The notes: generated by a model from the sequence alone, not told the origin. Counted from the stretch's first letter, positions 14,664-22,822 are shown. The stretch: 64,000 nt of DNA from Streptomyces ficellus (GCF_009739905.1 NZ_CP034279.1:5146001-5210000), one strand, 5' to 3'. Program-made: numbers and translations.

Positions 14664-14736
14664 TCAACGTTGAATCACTTGACGTTGAACAAGCGGGAGT
14701 GCTTTTATCTCAACGTTGAAATTCTCGACCTTGAAC
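14664..14736. promoter_or_regulatory. MarR operators and nitroreductase promoter
   Basis: TCAACGTTGA occurs exactly at 14664-14673 and 14710-14719. Half-site-like relatives (TGACGTTGA at 14680, TCGACCTTGA at 14725) fill the space between and beyond. A good promoter, TTGACG (14679-14684), 18-bp spacer, TTTTAT (14703-14708), runs toward the nitroreductase gene and is embedded in these sites. Repressor bound here would block the promoter. Confidence 0.75.
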
Positions 14737-14750
14737 GGATGGAGCCCGCC

Positions 14751-15350
14751 ATGTCCACGCACGCCCTGACCCTCGACGCCGCCGCCCAGGACCTCCTCTT
14801 CCGCGAGGCCCGCACCGCCAACGCCTTCACCGACGAGCCGGTGACCGACGCGCAGCTCCGGGCGGTCTACGACCTGGTCAAGTACGGCCCGACCGCCTTC
14901 AACCAGTCGCCCCTGCGCGTCGTCCTCGTCCGCACCCCCGAGGCCCGTCAGCGCCTGGTCGCGCACATGGACGAGGGCAACCGGGCCAAGACCGCCGCCG
15001 CCCCGCTGGTCGCGATCCTGGCCGCCGACAACGAGTTCCACGCGGAACTCCCGTCCCTCCTGCCCCACTTCCCGCAGGCCGCCGACCTGTTCTTCGCCGA
15101 ACGCCCGGTCCGCGAACAGTCCGCCCTCCTCAACGCCGCTCTCCAGGCCGCCTACTTCATCGTGGGCGTACGCGCCGCCGGCCTGGCCGCCGGCCCGATG
15201 ACCGGGCTCGACTTCGCCGGCGTACAGAAGGAGTTCCTCGACGAGGACCACACCCCGCTCATGGTCGTCAACATCGGCCGCCCCGGCGAGAACGCCTGGT
15301 ACCCGCGCTCCCCGCGCCTGGACTACGACCAGGTCGTCACCACCGTCTGA
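14751..15350 (+). CDS. nitroreductase-family FMN oxidoreductase (RutE/HadB type)
   Basis: A 199-residue protein with the nitroreductase fold pattern: an N-terminal EARTANAFTDEPVTDAQL, the FMN-binding segment KYGPTAFNQSPLRVVLV (about residues 44-60), and a C-terminal glycine-rich VNIGRPGENAWYPRSPRL. This layout is typical of the malonic semialdehyde reductase RutE and related enzymes that use NAD(P)H to reduce small carbonyl or nitro compounds. The start is ATG 14751 after GGAGCC. It is divergent from the MarR gene and under its operators, so it is probably induced by the compound it detoxifies. The exact substrate is unknown. Confidence 0.88.
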   Translation: MSTHALTLDAAAQDLLFREARTANAFTDEPVTDAQLRAVYDLVKYGPTAFNQSPLRVVLVRTPEARQRLVAHMDEGNRAKTAAAPLVAILAADNEFHAELPSLLPHFPQAADLFFAERPVREQSALLNAALQAAYFIVGVRAAGLAAGPMTGLDFAGVQKEFLDEDHTPLMVVNIGRPGENAWYPRSPRLDYDQVVTTV

Positions 15351-15453
15351 ACCGCATGGTGCTCCTGTTGTGCGAGGTCGCTGCCTGAAACCGGTCTCCG
15401 TCCTCCCGCACCGCCACTCCGCCACCGCCCACCCGACCGAACCGGGGGTCATC

Positions 15454-16677
15454 GTGTCCGTCGCCGTATCCGCACGCCGTTCCACCGCTTCCGCGCCGCC
15501 CCGCCCACCGTCGGCGCTGTGGCTGGCGCTGCTGGCCGCGCCCATCGCCACGGGAGCGAACGCACCCGTCCTGATCCTCCCCGACATGGCCCGCTCTCTC
15601 GGCGTCACCACTGCTCAGGCGACCTGGATGGTCACCCTCTTCGCCTGGGCCATGACCGTCGGAACGCCCCTGTTCGCCGCCCTTGTCCGGCACCGGGGGC
15701 TGCGCGCGACCCTGCACACCAGCACGGTCGTCGTGCTCGCCGGCACCGTGCTCGTCGTGGCGTCGCCCTGGCTCCCCCTGACGCTCCTGGGCAGAGCCGC
15801 GCAGGCGGCGGGCGGAGCGGGACTGGTCGCCGTGGCGATGAACCTCGCCGGCTCGACCCGCCGCATGGGGGCCATCACCGCCGGGTTCGGCGTGCTGGGC
15901 GCCGTCGGGCCGCTGCTCGGCTCGGTGCTCGCCGACGCCGCCGACTGGCGCGCCTCGCTCGCCGTGTCCGCCGTCGCCCTCCTCGCGGTGCCCGCCGTGC
16001 GGCGCCACACCACGGGCACCGCACCGGAGAGGGCCGCGTCCGCCGCGTCCTTCGACGCGGTCGGGGCCACGCTCGTCGCCGCACTGGCGTCCGCCCTGGT
16101 CCTGGTCCCCATGGCGCCCCTGCTGGGCGCGTCGGCCGCGGTGGCCGCCGGTCTGTCGCTCGCCCTCCACGTCCGGCGCCGCCCGGACGGGTTCGTCCCC
16201 GTGGCCGTCCTGCGCGCCCGCGGATTCGTCAGCTCCGCCCTGCTCGCCCTCACGTTCTCCACCTCCTACTTCGTCCTGCTGTTCGCCCTTCCGGCCGTGG
16301 CGGGGCGACGGACCGGCTGGAGCACCGAGACCATCGGCACCGGCCAACTGGCCGCGCTCCTCACCGGATCCGCCCTCTCCTGGTTCCTCGCCGCCGCCGC
16401 GGCGCGCCTGGGCCACCGCAAGGTGCTCACCGTCCTCGTCGTCCTGGGCGCCGGCGCGCCCCTGACCGCCGCTCTCGCCTCCTGGGCGCCCGCGCTGCTC
16501 CTGGCCGCCGCGGCCGCCGTGTTCGTCGCCACCGGCAGCAACGCCGTCCTGTCCGTACGCGCCGCCCAGCACGCCCCTGCCGACCGGCGGCCCGCGGCGA
16601 TCGGCCTGTTCGTCCTCTGCTACCAGCTCGGTGGGGCGATAGGCCCGGCCATCGCCGCCCTGCTCGTCCTGGCCTGA
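15454..16677 (+). CDS. MFS transporter (DHA1-like, about 12 TM)
   Basis: About 407 residues, start at GTG 15454 preceded by GGGGGT; longer in-frame starts add a Pro/His-rich leader that does not look coding. Twelve hydrophobic segments are visible, beginning with ALWLALLAAPIATGANAPVL. The MFS loop 2-3 region (LVRHRGLRATLH) and a periplasmic-type insertion around residue 190 are present. It resembles CynX/DHA1-type exporters of Streptomyces. The substrate is unknown. It lies about 100 bases after the nitroreductase on the same strand, so it may be transcribed with it. Confidence 0.83.
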   Translation: MSVAVSARRSTASAPPRPPSALWLALLAAPIATGANAPVLILPDMARSLGVTTAQATWMVTLFAWAMTVGTPLFAALVRHRGLRATLHTSTVVVLAGTVLVVASPWLPLTLLGRAAQAAGGAGLVAVAMNLAGSTRRMGAITAGFGVLGAVGPLLGSVLADAADWRASLAVSAVALLAVPAVRRHTTGTAPERAASAASFDAVGATLVAALASALVLVPMAPLLGASAAVAAGLSLALHVRRRPDGFVPVAVLRARGFVSSALLALTFSTSYFVLLFALPAVAGRRTGWSTETIGTGQLAALLTGSALSWFLAAAAARLGHRKVLTVLVVLGAGAPLTAALASWAPALLLAAAAAVFVATGSNAVLSVRAAQHAPADRRPAAIGLFVLCYQLGGAIGPAIAALLVLA

Positions 16678-16860
16678 CGGCCGGTACCTCTCGGGAGACG
16701 GCCCGGGACCGTCGGAAGACGGCCTCCGGGCCTCCGTGCCGCGTTGGCTCAAGATCGTCTTTCCTTCTTGATCATCTTGGGTCAGTCTGTCGGCGGGCCG
16801 TGTCCCGGTCCCGCCAAGGCCTGGCCGGGCGGGTCGGGTTGGGTGTGATCGGATGGAGCC

Positions 16861-17412
16861 ATGACGAGGACCCTGTATCTGTTCTGCTCAGCCGCGCCGC
16901 CCGTGTTCGAGGTCGCCAGTGCGATCGAGGACGCCCAGAGGCGCGGCTGGGACGTGTGCCTCGGTCTCACGCCGACAGCCGCCCGGTGGCTGGCCGACAG
17001 CCTCGACGGGCTGGCGGCGCTCACGGGACATCCCGTGCGGTACGAGTACGACCTGCCGGGGCAGCCGGACGCGTGGCCGGCGGCGGACGTCGTCCTCTTC
17101 GCCCCCGCGACCTTCACCGCCATGAACGAATGGGCGCTGGGGCTGACCGGGAAGTTCGTCGTGAGCGTGGCGGTCCAGGGCGTGGGCAAGCGCGTTCCCA
17201 CCGTGGTGATGCCGTGCGTGAACGAGTCCCACGTGCAGCATCCCGCGTTCGGCACGTCGGTGGCGACGCTCCGCGCGACCGGCGTGACGGTGTTGTACGG
17301 CGACGGCGCCTACGTCGCGAACCCGCCCGGCCGGGACCTGCCCGGCGGCTACCCGTGGACGATCGCCCTGGACGCCGTGGAGCGAGCCGGCTGGGAGCCC
17401 ACCCGCATGTGA
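16861..17412 (+). CDS. flavoprotein (HFCD superfamily)
   Basis: A 183-residue protein with a Rossmann-like N-terminus (TLYLFCSAAPPVFEVASAIEDA, about residues 4-25) and the segment DVVLFAPATFTAMNEWALGL (about 75-95), which is the flavoprotein/phosphopantothenoylcysteine decarboxylase-like pattern. It lacks the PxMN motif of true CoaC enzymes. Actinomycete homologues are uncharacterised flavoproteins with possible oxidoreductive decarboxylase chemistry. The gene is monocistronic. Its last codons merge into a 25-bp tandem repeat array immediately downstream. Confidence 0.75.
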   Translation: MTRTLYLFCSAAPPVFEVASAIEDAQRRGWDVCLGLTPTAARWLADSLDGLAALTGHPVRYEYDLPGQPDAWPAADVVLFAPATFTAMNEWALGLTGKFVVSVAVQGVGKRVPTVVMPCVNESHVQHPAFGTSVATLRATGVTVLYGDGAYVANPPGRDLPGGYPWTIALDAVERAGWEPTRM

Positions 17413-17413
17413 C

Positions 17414-17513
17414 GCCTGAGCCCGTCCCCGCATGTGCCGCCTGAGCCCATCACCGTATCTGACGCCTGAGCCCATTCCCGCACGTGCAGCCTGAGCCCGC
17501 TCGCATGTGAGGC
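17414..17513 (+). repeat. four 25-bp tandem repeats
   Basis: GCCTGAGCCC starts at 17414, 17439, 17464 and 17489, giving a strict 25-base period. The rest of each unit follows a CGCATGTG or close variant. A diverged fifth copy seems to be the end of the flavoprotein gene itself (17389-17413, GAGCCCACCCGCATGTGA). The array ends about 100 bases before the next gene. Confidence 0.85.
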
Positions 17514-17616
17514 CGGCCCGGCGGGAGTGCGCAGGGCGTTGTCAGTGGTCGCTCCTATCGTGGTTGGCAGTGGAGATCTCGACGTACGCGGCGACGCGGC
17601 GACCACGGGGGGAAGC

Positions 17617-18420
17617 ATGGGTGTGTGGGATGTGACCGGCGGGCTGTCCCGGACGGCTCGGATCGTCGTCACGGACCGGCAGTACGCGGATTCGGAGAAC
17701 GTGAGTGGGCGGTACTCCCGTGGGTTTCCGGGCCACCCCGGGACGTACGAGGTGACGGAGCCGGGGGAAGTGGGGGAGGTGCTGGAGGTGGCGGCCGCGT
17801 CGGTGGCCGAGCTGGACGGGGGCGGCGGGTTCGTCTGCATGTGCCAGGGGGAGTTCACGTTCGCCCTGTACGACGCCGCCGACCGGTGCATTCGGACGGT
17901 TGACCGGCACGGCCCCCTGCCGCTGCTCGACCCGGCCGACCCGGCTTCCCTGCCGGGACGTCACCGTGCCGCCTGGGCCACCCGCGCACCGGAGCCGCTG
18001 CGGCGGTACGCCCAGGAGTGGGCGCGCGGGGACCGGACCGCGACCGGGGCGGTGACCTCGTCGGACGGTGACCTCTCGACCCTCGCGCCCCTGACCACGG
18101 TGCTCAGCTGGCTCGGCACGCCGCCCAGCGGGATCGACGCGGCGCGGCGGCTGGCCCGTCTCGCGCCGCTGGCCCTGTTGGACGGCGCCACGACGGGCGC
18201 ACTGGAGCGGGCGGTGCGCCGGAGCGACCGGGCGGGCCTGGACGGAGCCGTGGAGTTCTTCGCGAGCGAGCACTTCACGGCCCGCCACCCCAAGAGACGT
18301 CGTGTCGGTGCCACCACCCGCGACCTGCTCATACGCCACGCCAACGCCCACCGCCCCCAGCACGTGGCGGTGCTGGAACGGCGGCTCCTGCGAGCGGCGG
18401 AGGACCGCGTCGTGTCCTGA
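17617..18420 (+). CDS. hypothetical actinomycete protein
   Basis: A 267-residue soluble-looking protein, start at ATG 17617 behind GGGGGGAAG. The N-terminal half is beta-rich with a repeated Gly/Tyr pattern (RQYADSENVSGRYSRGFPG). The C-terminal half is helical and Arg/Ala-rich, ending LERRLLRAAEDRVVS. No domain is recognised. The gene shows normal Streptomyces codon bias and a good ribosome site, which supports it as real. Confidence 0.65.
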   Translation: MGVWDVTGGLSRTARIVVTDRQYADSENVSGRYSRGFPGHPGTYEVTEPGEVGEVLEVAAASVAELDGGGGFVCMCQGEFTFALYDAADRCIRTVDRHGPLPLLDPADPASLPGRHRAAWATRAPEPLRRYAQEWARGDRTATGAVTSSDGDLSTLAPLTTVLSWLGTPPSGIDAARRLARLAPLALLDGATTGALERAVRRSDRAGLDGAVEFFASEHFTARHPKRRRVGATTRDLLIRHANAHRPQHVAVLERRLLRAAEDRVVS

Positions 18421-18489
18421 CCGCGGACGATCGACAGCGGTGCGGGCGGCCGGCGGGGGCGCGGGCGGCCGGCAGGGGGCGCGGCTGGG

Positions 18490-18564
18490 TCAGGAGTTGG
18501 GGCGCTTGCCGTGGTTGGCGCGCTTGTTCTTGCGGGCGCGGCGCTTGTTTCCTCGCTTGGACAT
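18490..18564 (-). CDS. ribosomal protein bL37-like (24 aa)
   Basis: A 24-residue very basic peptide beginning MSKRG and ending ANHGKRPNS. The KxNHGKRPN tail matches the tiny actinobacterial 50S protein bL37 first seen in mycobacterial ribosome structures. A strong ribosome site GGAGGT lies seven bases upstream of the ATG at 18564. Because it is so short it is normally missed by gene callers. It stands alone between a hypothetical gene and the Zn-motif small protein gene, on the opposite strand to both. Confidence 0.85.
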   Translation of the reverse strand: MSKRGNKRRARKNKRANHGKRPNS

Positions 18565-18732
18565 GGTGCGTACCTCCACCGCCAGTTTAGGTTCGCGGCG
18601 CGCGTCGTGCAGCGGACGCCGGACCGCGCGTGCGACGGAGCGCACCTTCGTGGGACCGCTGTGCGCCCTGCCCGGACGGTTCCCCGTGACGGGACTCTGC
18701 CGTGGGGGGAACGGCGGAGACCAGGAGGCGAC

Positions 18733-18921
18733 ATGGCTCGGACACAGTCCACGTGCGGCGCGCGCACCAAGCACGGCGGGCGCTGTCAGCGGCTCGCCAT
18801 GGTGGGGGCCTCACGGTGCAACCTGCACCGTGGCGACTGGGCCACCTACACCATCGAGCGGGACAGGCAACGGCAGCGGGAGCAGGAGCGCGCACGGGCC
18901 CGCAAGCGACCGAAGCGGTGA
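18733..18921 (+). CDS. small Cys/His (zinc-motif) basic protein
   Basis: A 62-residue protein, ATG 18733 behind AGGAGG. Residues 8-33 read CGARTKHGGRCQ, then SRCNLH, a C-x8-C-x10-C-x2-H arrangement resembling the small zinc-binding motif found in many phage and actinomycete proteins. The C-terminal half is an Arg/Glu-rich helix ending in a basic tail (ARARKRPKR), so nucleic acid binding is plausible. No specific function is known. Confidence 0.7.
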   Translation: MARTQSTCGARTKHGGRCQRLAMVGASRCNLHRGDWATYTIERDRQRQREQERARARKRPKR

Positions 18922-18953
18922 CCCGGGGGCACGGGCGGGCGCACACTGGGGGC

Positions 18954-19211
18954 ATGTGCCGCAGTATCAAGACCCTCCGCCCGCCCGTGCTCCCCACCGA
19001 GGCCACCGAGGAGGACATCCACGCCGCCGCTCTTCAGTACGTCCGCAAGGTGTCCGGTTTCCGGGCGCCCGCCGCGCACAACCGCGAGGTCTTCGACCGG
19101 GCCGTGGAGGAGATCGCCGAGGCGACCCGGCGCCTGCTCGACGAGCTCGAGGTACGGGGCTCCGGCCGGGCCGGTCAGCGCCAGGAAGCCGCCCCGGCGG
19201 GGCAGCGCTAG
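18954..19211 (+). CDS. DUF2277 family protein
   Basis: An 85-residue protein beginning MCRSIKTLRPPV with the family's typical AALQYVRKVSGFRAPAAHN segment and a C-terminal helix EIAEATRRLLDELEVR. DUF2277 proteins are small cytosolic proteins of unknown function. The start is at ATG 18954. The end overlaps convergently by four bases with the DedA gene. Confidence 0.85.
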   Translation: MCRSIKTLRPPVLPTEATEEDIHAAALQYVRKVSGFRAPAAHNREVFDRAVEEIAEATRRLLDELEVRGSGRAGQRQEAAPAGQR

Positions 19212-20011
19212 GAAGCCGCCGACGGGGACGGTACGACGGCCGTCGGGACCACGGGCGCCGGGACCACGGGCGCCGGGACCACCGGTGACGTGGTCGCCTG
19301 CCCCGGCCCCGCCGTCGGTACGGATTGCGGCATCGGCAGCGGCTGCCCCTGCGACTGGGCGGGAATGTCCGCCCGCGTCGCCCCCGCCCCCGGTTCCGGG
19401 TCCGGTACGGCCGCGCCCGGTAGCGGCTGCTCGGCCCCGCCGGTCGGGCGCCGTATGACGTAGGCGGCCAGGGCGCCCGCCAGGAGCAGGGCGGCGGCCG
19501 AGACGGCCACGCCCGTCCAGGTGGGGCCGAGCCACTGGCTGCCGAAGTAGCCGAGCGCCACGCTGTAGGACGCCCACGCCACGCCCGCCAGGGCGGACCA
19601 GGGCACGAACTGGCTCGCCCTGCGCCGCGCCGCGCCCGCGCCCAGGGAGACCACCGAGCGCCCCGCCGGGGCGAACCGCGCGATGACGACGAGCACGCCG
19701 CCGCCCCGCGCCAGAGCCGCGCCGAGACGTTCCTGCGCGACGGTCAGCCGCCGCGACCGGGCGATCAGCCGGTGCAGCCGGGACCGCCCGCGCCAGGCCA
19801 GGCGGTACGCCACGAGGTCGCCCAGGACGGAGGCGCCGGCCGCGCACAGGGTGAGTGCGAGGAGGGAACCGTTTCCGGTCGCGGCGACCGTCGCGGCGGT
19901 GATCACCAGGATGCCGCTGGGCAGGACCGGCAGGAAGACGTCCAGGAGGACGGACACGACGACAGCCGTGTAGATCCACGGGCCGGCGGCCACGCTTTCG
20001 AGCACCTTCAC
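19208..20011 (-). CDS. DedA/VTT-family membrane protein
   Basis: A 267-residue protein with an N-terminal membrane-associated VTT/DedA domain: VLLDVFLPVLPSGILVITAA, a re-entrant segment followed by charged RSRRL, the family pattern FAPAGRSVVSLGAGAAR (about residue 110), and further helices to about residue 190. DedA proteins act in lipid or proton-coupled envelope homeostasis. The C-terminal 75 residues are low-complexity Pro/Ala with a repeated VVPAPVVPAPVVP motif, mirrored in the DNA as short direct repeats. That tail is probably disordered and not shared with typical family members. Confidence 0.82.
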   Translation of the reverse strand: MKVLESVAAGPWIYTAVVVSVLLDVFLPVLPSGILVITAATVAATGNGSLLALTLCAAGASVLGDLVAYRLAWRGRSRLHRLIARSRRLTVAQERLGAALARGGGVLVVIARFAPAGRSVVSLGAGAARRRASQFVPWSALAGVAWASYSVALGYFGSQWLGPTWTGVAVSAAALLLAGALAAYVIRRPTGGAEQPLPGAAVPDPEPGAGATRADIPAQSQGQPLPMPQSVPTAGPGQATTSPVVPAPVVPAPVVPTAVVPSPSAAS

Positions 20012-20206
20012 TCCCGGGTCCCGTGAAGCCGGACCCGTGGGGCGGGCGGCGCGGCTGGACAGGCCGAAAGCGTACGCCGCGAACAGGGCCGTGCTATCAC
20101 CCGGGCGGGGGACGGGGGGCGGACTGGGTCGGAACGCGCGCCCCCGGCGCCCGGGTGGGAAACCACCGGAGCGGCGGCTCGTACGGCCCGTACGGCTCGT
20201 ACGGAT

Positions 20207-20257
20207 CAGTCGGACCAGGCGGCCCAGCGCTCAGTCGGACCAGGCGACCCAGGCGCT
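20207..20257 (+). repeat. 25-bp direct repeat in an intergenic region
   Basis: CAGTCGGACCAGGCG begins at 20207 and again at 20232, each followed by a CCAG-GCGCT tail. A run of CGTACGG repeats precedes it (20180-20204). The 281-base interval between the DedA and DoxX genes otherwise shows nothing codon-like. No function is evident. Confidence 0.6.
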
Positions 20258-20292
20258 CGGTCGGCTCGTACCGCCGAGCCGTCGGACACGAC

Positions 20293-20739
20293 CTAGGCCG
20301 TGACCGGCTCGCGCTTGCGCTCCGCCTGCGAGGACGAGAAGAGGCTGTCCAGCGACAGCGCGCCCGGGCCGGTGAAGACCAGCAGGAACAGCGACCAGCA
20401 GTACATGGCCGACAGCTCGCCGCCGTTCTTGAGGGGGAACAGGGCCATCGGCTGGTGCACCTTGAAGTACGCGTAGGCCATCGCGCCGGAGGCGATGAAG
20501 GCGGCGGCGCGGGTGCCCAGGCCCACCAGCACCAGGACGCCGCCGACGAGTTCGATGACGGCCGCGTACCAGCCGGGCCAGGTGCCGGCCGGGACGGTGC
20601 CGCCCGTGCCGCCCGCGCCGCCGAGGACGCCGAAGAGCGAGGCGGCGCCGTGGCAGGTGAACAGCAGCCCGACGACTATGCGGAACAGGCCGAGCGCGTA
20701 GGGGCGGGCCTGGTCCAGGCGCGCGGTGATCTGGGACAT
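20293..20739 (-). CDS. DoxX-family membrane protein
   Basis: A 148-residue protein starting at MSQITARLDQ (20739), preceded by AAGGATCC. Four membrane segments are seen, including ALGLFRIVVGLLFTCHGAASLFG and ELVGGVLVLVGLGTRAAAFIASG, the recognisable DoxX pattern. DoxX proteins are small membrane subunits linked to oxidoreductase or thiol-stress systems; the partner here is unknown. It lies about 140 bases upstream of the AGGAG-type region of the FAD-dependent gene, on the same strand. Confidence 0.83.
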   Translation of the reverse strand: MSQITARLDQARPYALGLFRIVVGLLFTCHGAASLFGVLGGAGGTGGTVPAGTWPGWYAAVIELVGGVLVLVGLGTRAAAFIASGAMAYAYFKVHQPMALFPLKNGGELSAMYCWSLFLLVFTGPGALSLDSLFSSSQAERKREPVTA

Positions 20740-20790
20740 GGGGATCCTTCGGTTGGGGACGAAACCGATGAGCCCCAAGGTTAGGGAGTC

Positions 20791-22650
20791 CTAATCAATA
20801 CTTGCAAGTTCAACATTCGGTCGTTCCGCTTCGGTGCCGGAGCGTGCGCGCAGAGCGGCGCGGGCCACCGCGTCGGTGTCCGCGAGGGTCACCGAGTCGA
20901 CTCCCGGCCGGGCACCCGCCGCCGTGACCCAGTGCACCCCCTCGGTGGGGACGCCGAGCGCGAAGACGCCCTGGTGGGCGCGGCCGTGACGGTTCACCAG
21001 GCGGTACGGCGACGGTGTGACGTCGAGCCCTCCGGTGTCGTAGCCGTCGACGACATGGGTGCGGCACTGGCCGGAATCCAGCATTCCGGAGAGAAGGTCG
21101 TCACCGGTGCGCCGCACGTCGGGCTCCGGCAGCCGGGCCTCGATCAGCGTCGTCGCGGACACGGCGGAACCGGGCACGTCGGGCGATTCGGCCGTGAAGG
21201 CCCCGGAGTCCGGACGCACCCGCATGCGCGGGCCGACCACGTCCAGCACCCCCGCCTCGACCAGCGCCGTCATCTCCGCGATGCGGCGACGCGGCGGCCC
21301 GATCGACAGGAAGGCGTTGAGCGGTGTGTACCAGTGGTCCAGGTGGTCCCGCCGCGAGGTGCCCGACAGGCCCGCGTGGTCGACGATCAGCCGCAGCTCG
21401 TTGCGGATGTCGCGCAGGACGTCGAGCGCGGCCTTCGCCGGACCGGTCACATTGCCGAGGGCGGCGTCCGCCGCGTCGCGGCGCAGGTGCGTCAGCAGCC
21501 AGCCGCGCCAGTGGGCCGGTGACCGGAACGTCTCGCCCGCGTACGGGTGCGAGGTCCGGTCCCACGACCAGCGGTCCCGGGGCGGCACGCCGTACGTGTC
21601 GAGAGTGGCCTCGCCGGCGGCCAGGAACCGGGTGCGGAAGCCGCGCGGGCGCTTCAGCAGGGCCTCGTAGTACGTCACCTCGACCTCCTTGGCCACCAGG
21701 GGCCACACCTCGCCCAGGAAGTCCGGCGGGTCACCCGCGTCCGCCCGCTTGCGGAACCGCTCGATGACGTCCGGCGTCAGCAGCACGGGCTCGTGCCGCG
21801 CCGACGCGCCCTTCTCGTTGTCGCCCCGCGCCCGGTACGGGACGCCGCGCCGCGAACCGGCGTACAGCCGGGGCTCACGGCCCGACGGACGGTAGGTCAG
21901 GCCGAGTTTCCCGTCTGCGGTCCGCTCGGGCACGAAGGTCCCGCCCCGGCCCTCGGTGAGCAACGCCATGTGGTCGAAGAAGTTCAGGCCCAGGCCCCGC
22001 AGCAGCACCGGCTCGCCGGGCGCGATCGGCGTCAGGTCGAGGTCCGCCGGGTTGGCGGGCGGGAAGTGCCGCAGGCCGTGGCGCGCGGCGTACGCGCCCA
22101 GGTGCTCCGAGGAGGGGTCGCGGCGGACCGGGAGGTGGCCCTGGGCGAGCACGACCGCGCCCAGACCGGCCAGTACGGTGCCGTCGTCCAGCACGAGCGT
22201 CCGCGGTCCGGTGCCCTCCAGGCGTACGGCCCGCGCCCGGTGCACCCGTACGGTCACCTCCGGCGGCGCCTGTGCCACCGCGCGGGCGAACGCCCACTCC
22301 AGATAGGCGCCGTAGCAGGCGCGGGTGGGGTAGTCGTCGGGGCCGAGCGGGTACGAACGGGCGACGGCCCACTCGTACAGGCTCGGCCCCCGGCGTATCG
22401 GGCCCTCACAGCTGACGCTCTCGTCCGTGAAGACCGTCACCTGGCACGCCACCGTGTTCATCAGCAGCTCGGCCGGCTGGTCGGTGCGCCAGACACGGCC
22501 CGCGCCCGGTGGTGCGGGATCGACGACGTGGACGGTCAGCGGAGTTCCCGCGGCCAGTTCCGGGACGGAGGCGCAGAGCCGTTCGAGTACGGAGGTACCG
22601 CGAGGGCCCGCACCGACCAGGGCTATGGCAGGGGGAACGGCGAACGACAA
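20791..22650 (-). CDS. FAD/NAD(P)-binding protein (HydH-type, NAD_binding_9)
   Basis: A 619-residue protein with a dinucleotide-binding N-terminus IALVGAGPRGTSVLERL (about residues 9-25) and the conserved substrate-side segment QPAELLMNTVACQVTVFTDES (about 58-78). GxG-rich segments around GLGAVVLAQGHLPV follow. This matches the long actinomycete FAD-NAD(P)-binding proteins, which resemble N-hydroxylating monooxygenases but have no assigned substrate. The DoxX gene follows it on the same strand after a 51-base gap. A phosphate-box-like repeat lies about 150 bases upstream of its start. Confidence 0.78.
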   Translation of the reverse strand: MSFAVPPAIALVGAGPRGTSVLERLCASVPELAAGTPLTVHVVDPAPPGAGRVWRTDQPAELLMNTVACQVTVFTDESVSCEGPIRRGPSLYEWAVARSYPLGPDDYPTRACYGAYLEWAFARAVAQAPPEVTVRVHRARAVRLEGTGPRTLVLDDGTVLAGLGAVVLAQGHLPVRRDPSSEHLGAYAARHGLRHFPPANPADLDLTPIAPGEPVLLRGLGLNFFDHMALLTEGRGGTFVPERTADGKLGLTYRPSGREPRLYAGSRRGVPYRARGDNEKGASARHEPVLLTPDVIERFRKRADAGDPPDFLGEVWPLVAKEVEVTYYEALLKRPRGFRTRFLAAGEATLDTYGVPPRDRWSWDRTSHPYAGETFRSPAHWRGWLLTHLRRDAADAALGNVTGPAKAALDVLRDIRNELRLIVDHAGLSGTSRRDHLDHWYTPLNAFLSIGPPRRRIAEMTALVEAGVLDVVGPRMRVRPDSGAFTAESPDVPGSAVSATTLIEARLPEPDVRRTGDDLLSGMLDSGQCRTHVVDGYDTGGLDVTPSPYRLVNRHGRAHQGVFALGVPTEGVHWVTAAGARPGVDSVTLADTDAVARAALRARSGTEAERPNVELASID

Positions 22651-22800
22651 GACTCGGACTCCCGGGGCAGGGGGCGTGGCCGGCGTCGCCTGCGGGCGGC
22701 AGGCGAAGGCTCATCATGCCGTCGCGGCGCCCCTCGTCGAACCCCTGGCCGGAGGATCACCATCCGCTATGGGCGGGATTGGGAAAGGCCTGAACCGGAC

Positions 22801-22822
22801 GTTCACGGGACGTTCACAGCAC
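22801..22822 (+). promoter_or_regulatory. PHO-box-like direct repeat
   Basis: GTTCACGGGAC (22801-22811) and GTTCACAGCAC (22812-22822) are two contiguous 11-base units beginning GTTCA, the form of the Streptomyces PhoP binding unit. A third, weaker unit may precede them. The site lies between the end of the PhoD-type gene and the start of the FAD-dependent gene, and is placed to influence the latter. PhoP binding is inferred only. Confidence 0.45.

Noticed and set aside
14751..16677. A biosynthetic gene cluster around the nitroreductase, MFS and flavoprotein genes
   Set aside because: No scaffold-building enzyme (PKS, NRPS, terpene synthase, RiPP precursor) is present. The genes fit stress or export functions.
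17389..17513. A CRISPR-like array in the 25-bp repeats
   Set aside because: The units are contiguous tandem copies with no unique spacers, and no cas genes are nearby.
22801..22822. PHO box as promoter element of the PhoD-type gene
   Set aside because: The repeat is downstream of that gene's stop codon. The PhoD-type gene's own promoter is near 24600, where no such site is seen.
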